Source: Caulobacteraceae bacterium (lineage in GTDB: Bacteria; Pseudomonadota; Alphaproteobacteria; Caulobacterales; Caulobacteraceae). From it: a stretch of 64,000 nt of DNA. Location of the stretch: NCBI GenBank assembly GCA_019746095.1, contig JAIESL010000002.1, positions 1-64,000 of the forward strand, written 5' to 3'. Within the stretch, counting starts at the first letter, position 1. The number at the start of each line of letters is the position of its first letter. This document shows positions 1-9,937 of this stretch, in pieces. A program made the translations under genes and the position numbers. The notes beneath the pieces were generated by a model. That model was not told the DNA's origin. It did no database searches and was given only the letters and a program-made list of their open reading frames with translations.

Positions 1-307
1 GGATGTTGCGGATGGTGCCGTTGGGCGACTTCCACATCTTCTTCAGGCCGAACTCGGCCACGCGGGCCTCGTCGGGGGTGATGGTGGCGCATTTCACGCC
101 GACGCCATGCTTCTGGATCGCATGGGCGGCATCGATCGTCACCTTGTCGTCGGTGGCGTCGCGGTTCTCCATCGACAGGTCATAGTAGTCCAGCTCGACG
201 TCCAGGAAGGGGAAGACCAGCTTGTCCTTGATCCACTGCCAGATGATGCGGGTCATCTCGTCGCCGTCGATGTCCACGATGGGATTGGCGACCTTGATCC
301 TGGTCAT
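1..307 (-). CDS. icd: Isocitrate dehydrogenase (NADP), N-terminal part, cut by window edge
   Basis: The minus-strand reading frame begins at an ATG at 307 and runs off the left edge, so only about 102 residues are visible. It starts [20 protein letters not shown] and continues with [24 protein letters not shown]-type sequence, the signature N-terminus of the eukaryotic-like homodimeric NADP isocitrate dehydrogenase used by alphaproteobacteria. The enzyme converts isocitrate to 2-oxoglutarate and CO2 in the TCA cycle in the cytoplasm. The family is about 400 residues long, so roughly three quarters lies outside the window. The next gene on the same strand ends 121 bases upstream. Confidence 0.93.
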   Translation of the reverse strand, partial: MTRIKVANPIVDIDGDEMTRIIWQWIKDKLVFPFLDVELDYYDLSMENRDATDDKVTIDAAHAIQKHGVGVKCATITPDEARVAEFGLKKMWKSPNGTIRNI

Positions 308-428
308 GCGGGTTCGCGCCTCTGATTGGGAATGAATGTGTGGCGGCGGTATAGCGGGGCATGCGGACGGGCGCAAAGGGGGGCCGTCCGGCAAGGCGCG
401 GCCCCGGAAAGGCGGCGTCCCCGGGCCG

Positions 429-2222
429 TCAGCTCCGCATCAGCCCTTCCAGCACCGCCAGCGGCACCGAGCCGTTCAGCAGCACCTTGTCGTGGAAGGC
501 CTTCAGGTCGAAGCCCGGACGGGCCTCGGCCTCGGCCCGCAGCCGGGCGATGACGGTCTGGCCCAGCTTGTAGGAACAGGCCTGGCCGATCGAGACGCAG
601 TAGCGGTCGATCTCCTTCTCGGCCGACTCGGGCGGCTCGCCGCATTCCTCGATCATGTAGCGGATGGCCTGGTCGCGGCTCCAGCGCTTGTGGTGCAGGC
701 CGGTGTCGACCACCAGCCGCACGGCGCGGAACAGATAGGACTGCAGGTAGCCGACCCGGCCCAGCGGATTGCCGGCATAGACATCCAGATCGTCGGCGGC
801 GACGCGCTCGGCATACAGGGCCCAGCCCTCGTTGAAGGCGGAGTTGCCGGCGACGCGGCGGTACAGCGGCAGGCTGCCGGCCTCGCGGGCGACGGTGATC
901 TGGAAATGGTGGCCCGGCGAGGCCTCGTGATAGGTCAGGGTCGGCAGGCCCCATTTGGGCCAGTTCGCCGTGTTCGACAGGTTGATATAGTAGGCACCCG
1001 GTCGCGACCCGTCGAGCGAGGCGGCCTGGTAGTAGCCGCCCGGCGCGCCCAGCTCGATCGAGGGGGGCACGCGGCGGATCTCGACCTTCGCGCCCGGCAG
1101 GGTGTTGAACACCCGCGGCAGCATCGGCTCCAGCTCGGCCATCTGCCGGTTCAGGGAGCCGATCAGCTCGACCTTGGCCTCGTCCGTATTGGGCCAGAGG
1201 TGTTGCGGGTCCTCGCTGAGCGTCTTGATCCGAGCCCCGACCGAGCCCTCGGTCATGCCCATCCCCTTGAGGATGGTGTCGATCTCGGCCTGGATTTCAG
1301 CGACCTGCTGCAGGCCGATGTCATGGATGTCCTGGGCGCTGTAGTCGGTGGTGGTGAAGGCGCGCAGGGCCAGCGCATAGGCGGTGTCGCCCTGCGGCAG
1401 CTTCCAGGCCCCGGCATCCTCGGTCGCATTCGGGCGCTGGGCCTCGAAGACCGCGATCTGGCGGGACAGGGCCGGCTTGATCTCGCTGTCGATGACGCTG
1501 GCGGCCTGGGCCCCCCAGTCGCCGCCCATGTTGCGCTCGTCGGTCTTGCGGATCAGCGCCTGGAGCATGGCCATGTCATAGGCCGGCGTATCCCGCAGCG
1601 TCCGCAGCTGGGTCAGGGTCTTGTCCATCAGGAAGGACGGCAGCATGACGCCGAGGGCGGCGTCGGCCGCGATCCGCTCGCTTTCCTGATCCAGCACCAT
1701 GGCGAAGGCGGACAGCCGCGAGATGAAGGCCGCAGCATCGGCCTCGGTCTCGACCCGGTGCTGGTTGGCCATGAAGTCCGGGACGGAGAAATAGGCCCCC
1801 GACCGCTGGGTCACGACATAGGGGCCGATGCCGCCGCCATAGGGGATGTCCGCCGCCCGGGCCGCGCCCTCGGCGGTGAAGCGATAGACCGCCAGCGATA
1901 CCCTGGCCTGATCCGACAGGCCTTCATCCGACACCGTCCGGATCTCGGCCCAGCGGGCGCGGGCACGGGCGCGGTCGGCCTCGGTGTCGGCCGGTCCGAT
2001 CCGGCGCAGCTGGCCGGCCAGGTGGGCGCGGGCGCCCCGGTCGAGGCCGAGGTTGGTCGCATACTCGGGCGACAGGTCGACATTCTCCTCGAACCATCGG
2101 GTCAGCATGGCATCGAGCCGGGCATCCGCCGCGGACATGGCGGGGGCCTGGGCCGCAGCCGGCAGGGCCGCCATCAGGCCGAGACCGGCAGAGGACAGCA
2201 TCAGGCGGCGGCGGTCGATCAT
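429..2222 (-). CDS. DUF885 family protein (putative secreted zinc peptidase), copy 1
   Basis: 597 residues. The N-terminus has [24 protein letters not shown], a twin-arginine-like signal peptide ending near residue 25, so export to the periplasm is likely. The DUF885 core carries [13 protein letters not shown] around residues 430-445, an HExxxGHH arrangement typical of the family and resembling a zinc metallopeptidase site, plus the conserved [11 protein letters not shown] and NEGWALYAE segments. Members are annotated as putative M32-like carboxypeptidases, but the substrate is unknown. A second paralogue lies directly upstream on the same strand with a 66-base gap, so the two are probably co-transcribed. 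Confidence 0.88.
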   Translation of the reverse strand: MIDRRRLMLSSAGLGLMAALPAAAQAPAMSAADARLDAMLTRWFEENVDLSPEYATNLGLDRGARAHLAGQLRRIGPADTEADRARARARWAEIRTVSDEGLSDQARVSLAVYRFTAEGAARAADIPYGGGIGPYVVTQRSGAYFSVPDFMANQHRVETEADAAAFISRLSAFAMVLDQESERIAADAALGVMLPSFLMDKTLTQLRTLRDTPAYDMAMLQALIRKTDERNMGGDWGAQAASVIDSEIKPALSRQIAVFEAQRPNATEDAGAWKLPQGDTAYALALRAFTTTDYSAQDIHDIGLQQVAEIQAEIDTILKGMGMTEGSVGARIKTLSEDPQHLWPNTDEAKVELIGSLNRQMAELEPMLPRVFNTLPGAKVEIRRVPPSIELGAPGGYYQAASLDGSRPGAYYINLSNTANWPKWGLPTLTYHEASPGHHFQITVAREAGSLPLYRRVAGNSAFNEGWALYAERVAADDLDVYAGNPLGRVGYLQSYLFRAVRLVVDTGLHHKRWSRDQAIRYMIEECGEPPESAEKEIDRYCVSIGQACSYKLGQTVIARLRAEAEARPGFDLKAFHDKVLLNGSVPLAVLEGLMRS

Positions 2223-2288
2223 GGGGATATCCTCAAACGGCAGGGACTGCCGGTCCGGGCCGTAAGCCCGAACCGGCGCGGGTCAGAC

Positions 2289-4124
2289 TCAGGCCCGCTG
2301 GGCCGCGATCCAGTCGGTCATGATCTTGTCGAGCACGGTCAGGGGCACGCCGCCCGCATTCATGCCGGCATCATGGAAGGCCCTGATGTCGAACCGGCTG
2401 CCCAGGGCGGCCTGGGCGCGGGCGCGAAGCTCGACCCATTTGTTATGGCCGACCTTGTAGCTGGAAGCCTGGCCGGGCCAGACGCAGTAGCGTTCGACCT
2501 CGGTGGTGACGGCGGTCTCGGAGTCGCCCAGGGTGTCGACCATGTAGCGGATGGTCTGTTCGCGGCTCCAGCGCTTGTGATGCAGGCCCGAGTCGGCGAC
2601 CAGACGGGTGGCGCGGAACAGCAGGGACTGCAGATAGCCGATCTGGCCGATCGGATTGTCGGCATAGACCCCCATCTCGTCGGCCAGCTGTTCCGAATAC
2701 AGGGCCCAGCCCTCGGAATAGGCCGAGAAGCCCAGCACCTTCATCAGCAGCGGCCGGTCGGCCTGTTCCTGCTGCAGGGCGATCTGGTGGTGATGGCCCG
2801 GCGAGGCCTCGTGATAGGTCAGGGTCGGCAGCTGCATGCGCGGCCATTCCGCGGTGTCACGCAGGTTGATGTAATAGGCGCCGGGCCGCGAGCCATCGAG
2901 CGCCGGCGAGTTGTAGTAGCCGCCGGGCGCGCCCGCCTCGATGAAGACCGGCACCCGGCGGATCTCGACGGTGGAAGCGGGGATCCGGCCGAAATACTGC
3001 GGCAGCCGGGTCGCCATATCGGCCATCTGGGCATTTAGATCGGCCAGCAACTGCTCCTTGCCGGCATCGGTGTTCGGATAGAGCTGGCTGGGGTCCCGGC
3101 CGAGGGCGGCGATACGCTCGCCGACCGTGCCCTGGGTGAGGCCCTGGGCCTTGAGCAGGACATCGGCACGGGCCGAAAGCTCGGCCACCTGCTGCAGGCC
3201 GAGGTCATGGATCTCGGCCCCCGACAGGGTCGAGGTGGTGTAGCTGCGGATGCCCCAGTCGTAATAGGCCTCGCCGTCCGGCAGCCGCCAGACGCCGGCG
3301 TCGTGCGTCGCCCCGGCGCGGCGGGCGCGCATGGCCTCGGCCTGACGGCGCAGGGCCGGATAGACCTCGCCCTCGACGATCCTCTGGGCCCGGGCGGCCC
3401 AGTCGCCGGCGATGTTCTTCTCACCCGTCCGCCGCGCAATCGAGGTGGTCAGGACCATCCGGTCGGCAGGGGTTTCATAGAGGTTGGCCAGCTGGAGCAG
3501 GGTCTTGTCGATGACGAAGTCCGGCGGCACGGCCCCGGCCGCGAAATCGGCCTGCATCCGGGCGGTTTCCTGGTCGAGGGCCGTCGGGAAGGCGGCGACG
3601 CGCGCCAGATAGGCCTCGGCGTCCTCGGCGGTCTCGATCGAATGCTGGGTGTCGAGGAAGTCGGGCAGGCCCTGGTAGGACCCGGTCAGCTGCGAGATCG
3701 TATAGGGCGCGGGGCCGAAACCGCCGCCGCCATAGGGGAAGCGCTCGCCCATGATCTGGGTGTCGCCGAAGAAGGTCAGGGTGTCGTGATAGACGCCCTC
3801 GGTCTCGGGCAGGGCGTTGCGATCGATGGCCTTGAGCTGATCCATCTGCGCCCGGAACACTGCCCGGTCGGCGTCGATCTTGGCCTGGGAGCGGTCATCG
3901 AGGCGGGACTTCATGGCCGCCATCGGGCCCTTGTCCATACCCAGTCCGGTCAGGGTCTCGGGCGAGGACAGCAGGAAGGTCTGGACGATCCCGTTCATCA
4001 GGGCCGTCAGGGCGGCGGAGGCCGAGGCGGCCGCAGCGGGCGTCTGCGCCAGGGCCTGGCCGCAGGCGGCGAGGCCCGCTCCGGCGGCGGCAGTGAACAT
4101 AAGGCGGCGACGATCGATCGACAT
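2289..4124 (-). CDS. DUF885 family protein (putative secreted zinc peptidase), copy 2
   Basis: 611 residues, paralogous along its full length to the neighbour downstream. The N-terminus MSIDRRRLMFTAAAGAGLAACG has a twin arginine and a lipobox-like LAAC, so it may be a Tat-exported lipoprotein, whereas copy 1 has a plain AxA site. The conserved [13 protein letters not shown] (about residues 435-447) keeps the putative metal-binding histidines and glutamate, and SEGWALYSE matches the second family motif. The tandem arrangement points to an old duplication, since identity is clearly partial. Its substrate cannot be told from sequence. Confidence 0.88.
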   Translation of the reverse strand: MSIDRRRLMFTAAAGAGLAACGQALAQTPAAAASASAALTALMNGIVQTFLLSSPETLTGLGMDKGPMAAMKSRLDDRSQAKIDADRAVFRAQMDQLKAIDRNALPETEGVYHDTLTFFGDTQIMGERFPYGGGGFGPAPYTISQLTGSYQGLPDFLDTQHSIETAEDAEAYLARVAAFPTALDQETARMQADFAAGAVPPDFVIDKTLLQLANLYETPADRMVLTTSIARRTGEKNIAGDWAARAQRIVEGEVYPALRRQAEAMRARRAGATHDAGVWRLPDGEAYYDWGIRSYTTSTLSGAEIHDLGLQQVAELSARADVLLKAQGLTQGTVGERIAALGRDPSQLYPNTDAGKEQLLADLNAQMADMATRLPQYFGRIPASTVEIRRVPVFIEAGAPGGYYNSPALDGSRPGAYYINLRDTAEWPRMQLPTLTYHEASPGHHHQIALQQEQADRPLLMKVLGFSAYSEGWALYSEQLADEMGVYADNPIGQIGYLQSLLFRATRLVADSGLHHKRWSREQTIRYMVDTLGDSETAVTTEVERYCVWPGQASSYKVGHNKWVELRARAQAALGSRFDIRAFHDAGMNAGGVPLTVLDKIMTDWIAAQRA

Positions 4125-4194
4125 GGCGGCAGGCTCCCTTGGCGCGAGGCGGCAGAGGACGCCGCCCGGCCACGAATGGCAAGTTACGGATGCT

Positions 4195-6249
4195 TCAGCC
4201 GGCGTGGAGTTCCTGCTTCACGCGTTCGGCGAGGGTCTTGATGTCCAGCGGCTTGGGCAGGAAGGAGACGCCGACCTCGTCCTGGAGCAGGTCGGAGAAG
4301 TCGCTTTCGGCATAGCCCGAGATGAACAGGACCGGGGCGTCGCCGAGGTATTGCCGTGCCTTCTTCAGCAGGGCCGGACCATCGAGGCCGGGCATGATGA
4401 CGTCGGAGATCATCATGTCGATGGTCCCCGCATGCTGTTCGGCCAGTTCGAGGGCCTGTTCGCCATCCTCGGCCTCGATCACCTCATAGCCCCGCTGGCG
4501 CAGCAGGCGGGCGGCGATGCCGCGCACGGCGGCCTCGTCCTCGACGAACAGGATGCGGCCGGCACCGGACAGGTCGCGCGGGGCCTTGGCGACCTTCTCG
4601 ACCACCGGGACCGCCGCCAGCTCGGCCTCGGCCGCCTCGGGCAGGAAGATGCGGAAGACGGCCCCGCCCCCGGCCGCGTTGGAAACATTGATGTGGCCAC
4701 CGGCCTGTTCGACGATACCGTAGACGGTGGCCAGACCCATGCCCGTGCCCTCGTTCACCGCCTTGGTGGTGAAGAAGGGTTCGAAGATCTTGTCGAGCAG
4801 TTCGGGCGGGACGCCCGGTCCGCTGTCGGCCACTTCGATCAGGGCGACGGCGGAGGTCGGGGCCGCGCTCCAGCCCAGCAGACGGGCCTCATCGGCGGTC
4901 AGGCGGGCGGTGCGGATGGTGACCACGCCGGCACCGGGCTCGACCACGCCGCGCATGGCGTCCCGGGCGTTGACGGCCAGGTTCATCACCGCCGTCTCGA
5001 GCTGGCTCTTGTCGGCCAGGACCACGGGCAGGTCGCGGCCATAGTCGGTTTCCAGCCGCACATCCTCGCGCAGCAGGCGGCGCAGCAGGACGGCGAATTC
5101 GCCGACCAGTTCGCCCAGATCCAGCCGCTCGCGCCGTACCGTCGACTTGCGCGAGAAGGCCAGCAGCTTGCGCACCAGGTCGGCGGCGCGGATGGCGGTC
5201 TGGCGGATTTCGTTGAGCCCCTCATAGGAGGGATCGCCGACCGGATGGCGCTCCAGCAGCCCCGAGAGCTGCAGCTGGATGGCGGTCAGCAGATTGTTGA
5301 AGTCGTGCGCCACGCCGCCGGCCAGCTGGCCCACGGCCTGCATCTTCTGGGCCTGCGACAGCTGCAGCTCCATCGACTTCTGGGCCGAGACGTCGAACAG
5401 CCAGATGCGGCGGCGGTCGCCTTCGGGGGCGACATAGAGGTGCAGCATCCGGTCGGGATGGGCGCGGGCGACCAGTTCGATCGGACCGGACGAGCCGCCG
5501 TCCAGCTTCAGCCGCGCCTCGGCCACCCCGGCCGGATCGAACAGGTGTCCGAAGGCGGCGTCGCGGGCGGCGGCAGGGCCGGTCAGGACGGCGAGGGCGG
5601 CGTTGGCTTCCTCCACCTTGCCGGAAAACAGGTCATCGGCGGCGATCACCGCGGAGCCGAACGGCGCGCCGGCGGCCATGGCCCGGCTTTCGACGGCGTT
5701 GGAGGTCGCAGCATGGCGCGGCGAGACACCGGCCCCGACCGGCAGCACGGCCTCGGGCGCGGCGCGGACGAGGAAGCGCCCCTCCCCGGCCTGACCGATC
5801 AACACCTCCTGTTCGCGCTCGCCGATGACGACGATGGCGCGGCCCTGTTCGCCGGCGCGGGCCTGGGCGAAGGCCATGTAGAGGGCCGAGGCGGACTTGC
5901 CCTTGGGCAGGACGACGGTGGTGCCGTTGGCCTCGGCCCAGGCGGCGTTGAAGGCCAGCACCTGGCCGGTCGACCAGACCAGGGCCGCCGGCTCGGCCAT
6001 GGCGTCCAGCAGGTCGATGGTGGCGTCGCCGAGGGGTTTGCGGGTCTCGCTGCGGGCGAAGGCGAACAGGCCGATCAGGGCCACGGCCCCGACGGTGAAG
6101 ATCAGTACCAGACCCGGCGCGCTGGTCGGATCGGCGCGGAAGGCCGGATAGGCCAGGGCCGCAACCGCGACCACGAATCCGACCGCCATCACGATCAGCA
6201 GCGGATCGAAGGAACGGCCCCTGGAGGAGGTCACGGCGGTTGCAGTCAT
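4195..6249 (-). CDS. cckA: Hybrid sensor histidine kinase CckA
   Basis: 684 residues. Two membrane helices (about 16-35 and 47-64) are followed by PAS-like sequence (about 80-290), a HisKA domain with GGVAHDFNN (phospho-acceptor H315), an HATPase domain (NLAVNARDA with N427, then DSGPGVP and [11 protein letters not shown]) and a C-terminal receiver (about 565-684) with acceptor D616 in [12 protein letters not shown] and lysine in FLPKPLD. The order and the membrane anchor match CckA, which phosphorylates CtrA and CpdR through ChpT to control the cell cycle in Caulobacterales. It appears to be a single gene, with divergent space on neither side. Confidence 0.94.
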   Translation of the reverse strand: MTATAVTSSRGRSFDPLLIVMAVGFVVAVAALAYPAFRADPTSAPGLVLIFTVGAVALIGLFAFARSETRKPLGDATIDLLDAMAEPAALVWSTGQVLAFNAAWAEANGTTVVLPKGKSASALYMAFAQARAGEQGRAIVVIGEREQEVLIGQAGEGRFLVRAAPEAVLPVGAGVSPRHAATSNAVESRAMAAGAPFGSAVIAADDLFSGKVEEANAALAVLTGPAAARDAAFGHLFDPAGVAEARLKLDGGSSGPIELVARAHPDRMLHLYVAPEGDRRRIWLFDVSAQKSMELQLSQAQKMQAVGQLAGGVAHDFNNLLTAIQLQLSGLLERHPVGDPSYEGLNEIRQTAIRAADLVRKLLAFSRKSTVRRERLDLGELVGEFAVLLRRLLREDVRLETDYGRDLPVVLADKSQLETAVMNLAVNARDAMRGVVEPGAGVVTIRTARLTADEARLLGWSAAPTSAVALIEVADSGPGVPPELLDKIFEPFFTTKAVNEGTGMGLATVYGIVEQAGGHINVSNAAGGGAVFRIFLPEAAEAELAAVPVVEKVAKAPRDLSGAGRILFVEDEAAVRGIAARLLRQRGYEVIEAEDGEQALELAEQHAGTIDMMISDVIMPGLDGPALLKKARQYLGDAPVLFISGYAESDFSDLLQDEVGVSFLPKPLDIKTLAERVKQELHAG

Positions 6250-6324
6250 GGCGCCTCAGCCCGAATCAGCACGGGAAGCATGCGCCATAGTGTTCCCTAT
6301 GCGCCCCGTGCGCGAATCCGGCCT

Positions 6325-7422
6325 TCAGGCGGCCTTGCGCTGTTCGGCCTTCAGGTCGCGGGCCGCATTGATGCGGGCCTCGGCGATGGCATCGGCGACC
6401 TCGTGCGTCGGGCGCTTCTCGGCGGCCGAGCGGTCCAGGACCTCCTCGAAGGTTTCCATCAGGCGCGACAGCTTGGTCTCGACCCAGGCCGGATCATAGG
6501 CGGTGGCGGTCTGACGGGCGCGCAGTTCCGAGGCCACATTGATGATGCCGCCGCCGTTGACGACATAGTCGGGGGCATAGAGGACGCCGCGCCCGAACAG
6601 GGCCTGGCCGATGTCCGGGGTGGCCAGCTGGTTGTTGGCGGCACCGACCACCGCCTTGACCGTCAGCCGGTCCAGCGTCTGCGGGTTCAGCGTCGCGCCG
6701 AGGGCGCAGGGGGCATAGATGTCGGCCTTGACGTCATAGATGGCGTCGGGGGCCACGATCTCGGCCTTGGTGCGGGCAGCGACCTCGGCCAGCAGGGCGG
6801 TGTTGACGTCGGTCATGATCAGTTTCGCGCCGGCGGCATACAGTTTGTCGGCCAGATAGCCGCCGACATGGCCGATGCCCTGCAGGGAGACCGTCAGGCC
6901 GGTCAGGTCGTCCTGGTTCCAGAGACGGCGGGCGACGGCCAGGGTCGAGCGATAGACGCCCTCGGCGGTGACCGGGCTGGGATCGCCCGAGGCTTCCGGA
7001 CCGTCGTTCAGACCCAGCACGAACGGGGTGACCTTGCGGGCCTCGGCGATGTCGGACACCGACACGCCGACGTCCTCCGCTGCATAGTAGAGGCCGCCCA
7101 GGGTATCGACGGCGCGGCCAAAGGCGCGGAACAGTTCTGGCGTCTTCTGGGTCCGGGAGTCGCCGATGATGACCGACTTGCCGCCGCCCATCTCCAGATC
7201 GGCGACCGCATTCTTGTAGCTCATGCCCCTGGACAGGCGCAGCACATCCTCGAGCGCCTCGGCGCTGGAGGCATAGTTCCACATCCGGGTGCCGCCACAG
7301 GCCGGGCCGCGCGCGGTTGAGTGAACAGCGATAATGGCACGCAGGCCGGTCTTTTCATCAAAGACGGCGTGCACGCCCTCATGGTTCGCGAAGGACGGGG
7401 AATCGAACAGCGTCATGCTCAT
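6325..7422 (-). CDS. Leu/Phe/Val/Glu-type amino-acid dehydrogenase
   Basis: 365 residues, the usual length for leucine/phenylalanine dehydrogenases. Near the N-terminus GPACGGTRMW and MGGGKSVI hold the glycine-rich substrate site and the catalytic lysines. YAAEDVG follows, and the Rossmann region has VSLQGIGHVGGYLADKLY near residues 180-200. The enzyme oxidatively deaminates a branched-chain or aromatic amino acid with NAD. The exact substrate cannot be read from sequence, so no gene symbol is given. The start MSMTLFDSP at 7422 could alternatively be the second methionine two codons later. Confidence 0.9.
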   Translation of the reverse strand: MSMTLFDSPSFANHEGVHAVFDEKTGLRAIIAVHSTARGPACGGTRMWNYASSAEALEDVLRLSRGMSYKNAVADLEMGGGKSVIIGDSRTQKTPELFRAFGRAVDTLGGLYYAAEDVGVSVSDIAEARKVTPFVLGLNDGPEASGDPSPVTAEGVYRSTLAVARRLWNQDDLTGLTVSLQGIGHVGGYLADKLYAAGAKLIMTDVNTALLAEVAARTKAEIVAPDAIYDVKADIYAPCALGATLNPQTLDRLTVKAVVGAANNQLATPDIGQALFGRGVLYAPDYVVNGGGIINVASELRARQTATAYDPAWVETKLSRLMETFEEVLDRSAAEKRPTHEVADAIAEARINAARDLKAEQRKAA

Positions 7423-7510
7423 TTGAGCGTCTCCCGGGGTATTTTTTGTTTCGGCGGCTGATACGCGGAGACGCTTAACAGGGCAAGCATGGCGGTTTCG
7501 CGACGGGAAG

Positions 7511-7634
7511 TGGCCAGTGGTTAGTGGTTAGTGGTTAGCGATGGCGCGCCGCTGGTGGCGGAAGGGTGCCATGGGCCGCGCGTCGCACAACCGCTGGCCA
7601 GCCACTAGCCACTAGCCACTAACCACCAGCCACT
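7511..7634. repeat. Inverted pair of heptamer arrays (TTAGTGG / CCACTAA)
   Basis: A left array TGGCCAGTGGTTAGTGG and further TTAGTGG units occupies 7511-7538. A right array of reverse-complement units (GCCACTA, CCACTAA) occupies 7595-7634. Both begin TGGCCA, and about 56 bases of non-repetitive sequence separate them. The arms could fold into a long imperfect hairpin with several G-U pairs. The arrays fill the gap between the 3' end of the lipoprotein hydrolase and the 5' side of the amino-acid dehydrogenase, both on the minus strand. They could act as a transcription or mRNA-stability barrier. No ORF is affected. Confidence 0.85.
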
Positions 7635-7641
7635 CCTTCCC

Positions 7642-8637
7642 TTACCGAAGCGCCGGCAGCACAGCCCCCGCCCCCGAAGGCAGCGGTGCCGCCGCGTCGC
7701 GGAGCCAGGCCTCAACGTCGCGGTACATGACCTCGGCCTGGAGGTCGCGGTTCAGGATGTGCCAGCCGTCTGGATAGAAGCCGGTGCGCAGGCCGGGCCG
7801 GTCTCCGGCCCGCTCCAGCGCCAGGCGCATGGGCTCGCGCTGGATCACATGGTCGTTGGCCCCGTACAGCAGCAGGGTCGGGGCCCGCACCTGACCCAGC
7901 CGCATCGAGGCCGTCTCCATGAGATCGACCAGGCCGTAGAGGGCATCGACCCGGGTCGACAGTATGCTGTTGGGATCGCGGCCGTTGCGGAACAGCTCGA
8001 GCCGGTTGTCCGAGGCGGGGCGAACCTTGACCGCCCATTCCGGGGCACCGACGGGTCGTTCGCCCATGGCGCGGGCCGCGACCCAAAGGCCGGCGGTGTT
8101 GACCGGTCCCTGCGCCGTCCAGCCCCACACGGCCGGGGCCAGCAGGATGACGCGGTCGGCGTCCGGCGCCCGGTCGGCGCTGAAGGCCGCGATGGTCACC
8201 GCCCCGCCCATACTCTCTCCGGCGACGGCGATGACGGCACGCGGATGGCGGGCGCGGGCCAGGGCCACGGCGGTGCGCAGGTCTTCGGTCATCCGCGCCT
8301 CTCCGGCCCAGACGCCGCGGCCGGGCGCCTCGCCGAAGCCGCGCTGGTCGATCGCCCAGGTCTCGATCCCCCGTTCGGCCCACCAGGGGCCGGCCATCCG
8401 GAAGGAGGCGCGGCTGTCGTTCATGCCGTGCAGGGCGACGATGACGGCCCAGGGCTCGCCCGTTTCCGGCGTCCAGCGCGCCAGCGGCAGGCGGGCACCG
8501 TCATCCATCCGCAGCCCCCCGGCCTCGACGGCGGGGCCGGTGAAGCCCGGCGGCGGGGTCAGCGGCGGCTGGATGGCGGGTGTGGCGCAGGCGGCGAGCG
8601 CCAGGACCGCAAACAGGGCTGCGAGGGGCCGCATCAT
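7642..8637 (-). CDS. Alpha/beta hydrolase lipoprotein (monoacylglycerol lipase-like)
   Basis: 331 residues. The N-terminus has a short hydrophobic stretch and a lipobox LAAC at about residues 16-19, which predicts a lipid-anchored envelope protein. The alpha/beta hydrolase core shows the oxyanion segment ALHGMNDSRASF, the nucleophile elbow VAGESMGGAV with serine near residue 141, and a late aspartate and histidine in LLYGANDHVI and PDGWHILNRD. This layout matches serine hydrolases of the monoacylglycerol-lipase/lysophospholipase group. The true substrate is unknown. It stands alone on the minus strand, with a small DUF3253 gene just upstream. Confidence 0.87.
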   Translation of the reverse strand: MMRPLAALFAVLALAACATPAIQPPLTPPPGFTGPAVEAGGLRMDDGARLPLARWTPETGEPWAVIVALHGMNDSRASFRMAGPWWAERGIETWAIDQRGFGEAPGRGVWAGEARMTEDLRTAVALARARHPRAVIAVAGESMGGAVTIAAFSADRAPDADRVILLAPAVWGWTAQGPVNTAGLWVAARAMGERPVGAPEWAVKVRPASDNRLELFRNGRDPNSILSTRVDALYGLVDLMETASMRLGQVRAPTLLLYGANDHVIQREPMRLALERAGDRPGLRTGFYPDGWHILNRDLQAEVMYRDVEAWLRDAAAPLPSGAGAVLPALR

Positions 8638-8664
8638 GGCCTCACGATGCCATCGTGCGCATGA

Positions 8665-8985
8665 TCAGGCGAAGTCGTCATCGTCCTCGACGACCGGCGG
8701 CAGGGCCGCCAGGGCCGCGGCGGTTTCGGCCTCGGTCGGCAGGCGCAGGCGGATCACCCCCTTGAAGGCATTGGGATCGACCGGCTTGCCCTTCTTGGTG
8801 ATGGTCAGCTTGCCCTGCCGCATCAGGGCCAGGGCGCTGTGGCGCACCTTGGGCAGCATTCGCTGCCACTGCTCCGGCTGCAGTTCCTTGGCCACATCGG
8901 CCGGTTCAATGCTCTTGCCGCCGACGCCCTTGGGGTCGGCCTTCGCCAGTTTTTCGAAGATGGCGGATTCGATGGGGTCGCTCAT
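8665..8985 (-). CDS. DUF3253 family protein
   Basis: 106 residues from the ATG at 8985. An upstream ATG at 9003 would add MQHIGT, but the MSDPIESAIFEKL start fits the family better. The sequence reads as a small winged-helix-like protein: VADELQ-like helix EPADVAKELQPEQWQRMLPKVRHSA, then a basic turn GKLTITKKGKPVDP and FKGVIRLRLP, which are DUF3253 hallmarks. The tail is acidic (EDDDDF). Its function is unknown; the fold suggests nucleic-acid binding. It is divergent from the thioesterase gene that begins 48 bases away. Confidence 0.85.
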   Translation of the reverse strand: MSDPIESAIFEKLAKADPKGVGGKSIEPADVAKELQPEQWQRMLPKVRHSALALMRQGKLTITKKGKPVDPNAFKGVIRLRLPTEAETAAALAALPPVVEDDDDFA

Positions 8986-9032
8986 CGTGCCTATATGCTG
9001 CATTGCGAGAGCAATAAGAAGGCAGGGTCCGC

Positions 9033-9467
9033 ATGGTTGAGAAAGTCACCGTCACCGAAGGCGAGTTCGCCGGCTGGCAGATGTACGATCTGCAGGGCAC
9101 CTTCGATCAGGTGGTCGGCCCCTTCTATTTCCGGCCGGACCCGGACGGGCGGATGCGCTGCGCCTTCCGTGCCGAGGCCAAACACATGAATGCCGGTCAC
9201 CGGATGCACGGCGGCTGTCTGATGACCTTCGCCGATATCGCCCTGTTCCAGATCGCCTACCAGGAGATGGAGGGGGCGTCCGGCGTGACCGTGTCGCTGG
9301 ATTCCACCTTCATCGATGCGGCCTGGGTCGGCGAGCTGGTGGAAGCGACGGGCGAGGTGGTCCGCGCCGGCAAGAGCCTGATCTTCGTCCGGGGCCAGAT
9401 CCATGCCGGCGAGCGGATACTGATGACCTGGTCGGGCGTGATCCGGAAATTCCAGCCGCGCGGCTGA
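9033..9467 (+). CDS. PaaI-family hotdog thioesterase
   Basis: 144 residues. The hotdog-fold signature appears as HRMHGGCLMTFADIALF around residues 57-73, with the conserved H-G-G pair, followed by GVTVSLDSTFIDAAWVGELVEATGEVV. This matches the PaaI/YbgC-like acyl-CoA thioesterases, which hydrolyse aryl- or acyl-CoA esters in the cytoplasm. The substrate is not predictable. The ATG at 9033 is preceded by AGGCAGGGTCCGC, an acceptable ribosome site. It shares a short divergent promoter region with the DUF3253 gene. Confidence 0.87.
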   Translation: MVEKVTVTEGEFAGWQMYDLQGTFDQVVGPFYFRPDPDGRMRCAFRAEAKHMNAGHRMHGGCLMTFADIALFQIAYQEMEGASGVTVSLDSTFIDAAWVGELVEATGEVVRAGKSLIFVRGQIHAGERILMTWSGVIRKFQPRG

Positions 9468-9712
9468 CTGCGTCGGTTGTCGATGATGTCCTGCAGAATG
9501 ACGCTCATCCGGTCGCATTCCGCCGAGCTCCGCCGGATCACCCTCTCGCAACACCTCGCCCGTTGAACAACCGTCGAGCCCGGCGATGAACTGGTCTTCG
9601 CGGTATCCGGAATAGCAGGACACCATGGCCGGTCGGCCCCGTCCGTCCATGGGTGCCTTCGCAGTGCAACAAGGGGGATTGACGTCGCGGGAAGGGTTCG
9701 CCACCGTAAGCG
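9468..9712. other. Non-coding leader upstream of the SAM riboswitch; no gene supported
   Basis: These 245 bases lie between the thioesterase stop and the riboswitch. Both strands have short open frames, but none has a recognisable family, a good ribosome site or a consistent protein-like composition. The promoter of the methionine operon must lie here or just at its right end. The sequence ATTGACGTCGCGGGAAG near 9679-9695 contains a TTGACG box that could be a -35 element about 20-40 bases before the aptamer. No convincing -10 box could be assigned. Confidence 0.4.
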
Positions 9713-9834
9713 CACTCATCAAGACCGGCGGAGGGATAGGCCCTTTGATGCCGGGGCAACCTTCCGGGACTTCCCAGTCCCGGAGATGGTGCCAACTCCT
9801 GCGAGGCCTCCCCGGAAGCCGCGAGAGATGAGTG
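9713..9834 (+). promoter_or_regulatory. SAM-I-type (S-box) riboswitch aptamer
   Basis: The outer P1 helix is a perfect 8-bp pair, CACTCATC (9713-9720) with GATGAGTG (9827-9834). Inside are the conserved SAM-I blocks: GGAGGGATAGGCCC, then GATGCCGGGGCAACC (kink-turn side), a 7-bp P3 hairpin CCGGGAC/GTCCCGG, and GGTGCCAACTCCTGC. The 3' end GCGAGAGATGAG matches the usual closing sequence. It lies 103 bases before metX, the first gene of a methionine operon, and should lower expression when S-adenosylmethionine is abundant. A variant of the SAM-I/IV superfamily cannot be excluded. Confidence 0.92.
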
Positions 9835-9925
9835 AAGCGACGGCCCCCTGACGTCCGGGGTCCGGCTGACTTCACGGGTCTGTCACGCACGAATTGGTTC
9901 GCCCCATCGGTTTCGCTGAGCGAAA
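9832..9925 (+). promoter_or_regulatory. Candidate riboswitch expression platform
   Basis: GTGAAG in the 3' strand of P1 (9832-9837) can alternatively pair with CTTCAC (9870-9875). A small hairpin TTTCGC-TGA-GCGAAA (9911-9925) sits just before the purine-rich ribosome site GCGGAG that serves the GTG start of metX. No T-run follows a strong hairpin, so control of translation initiation seems more likely than termination. The pairing is read by eye and is less certain than the aptamer. Confidence 0.45.
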
Positions 9926-9937
9926 GCGGAGCGGATC

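Noticed and set aside
336-3038. 900-codon open frame on the plus strand opposite the DUF885 genes
   Set aside because: It is the antisense shadow of two clear DUF885 genes; its sequence is Gly/Arg/Gln-rich with no family features.
3880-7320. 1146-codon plus-strand open frame opposite cckA and the amino-acid dehydrogenase
   Set aside because: Shadow frame of high-GC genes; the minus-strand proteins have all expected motifs.
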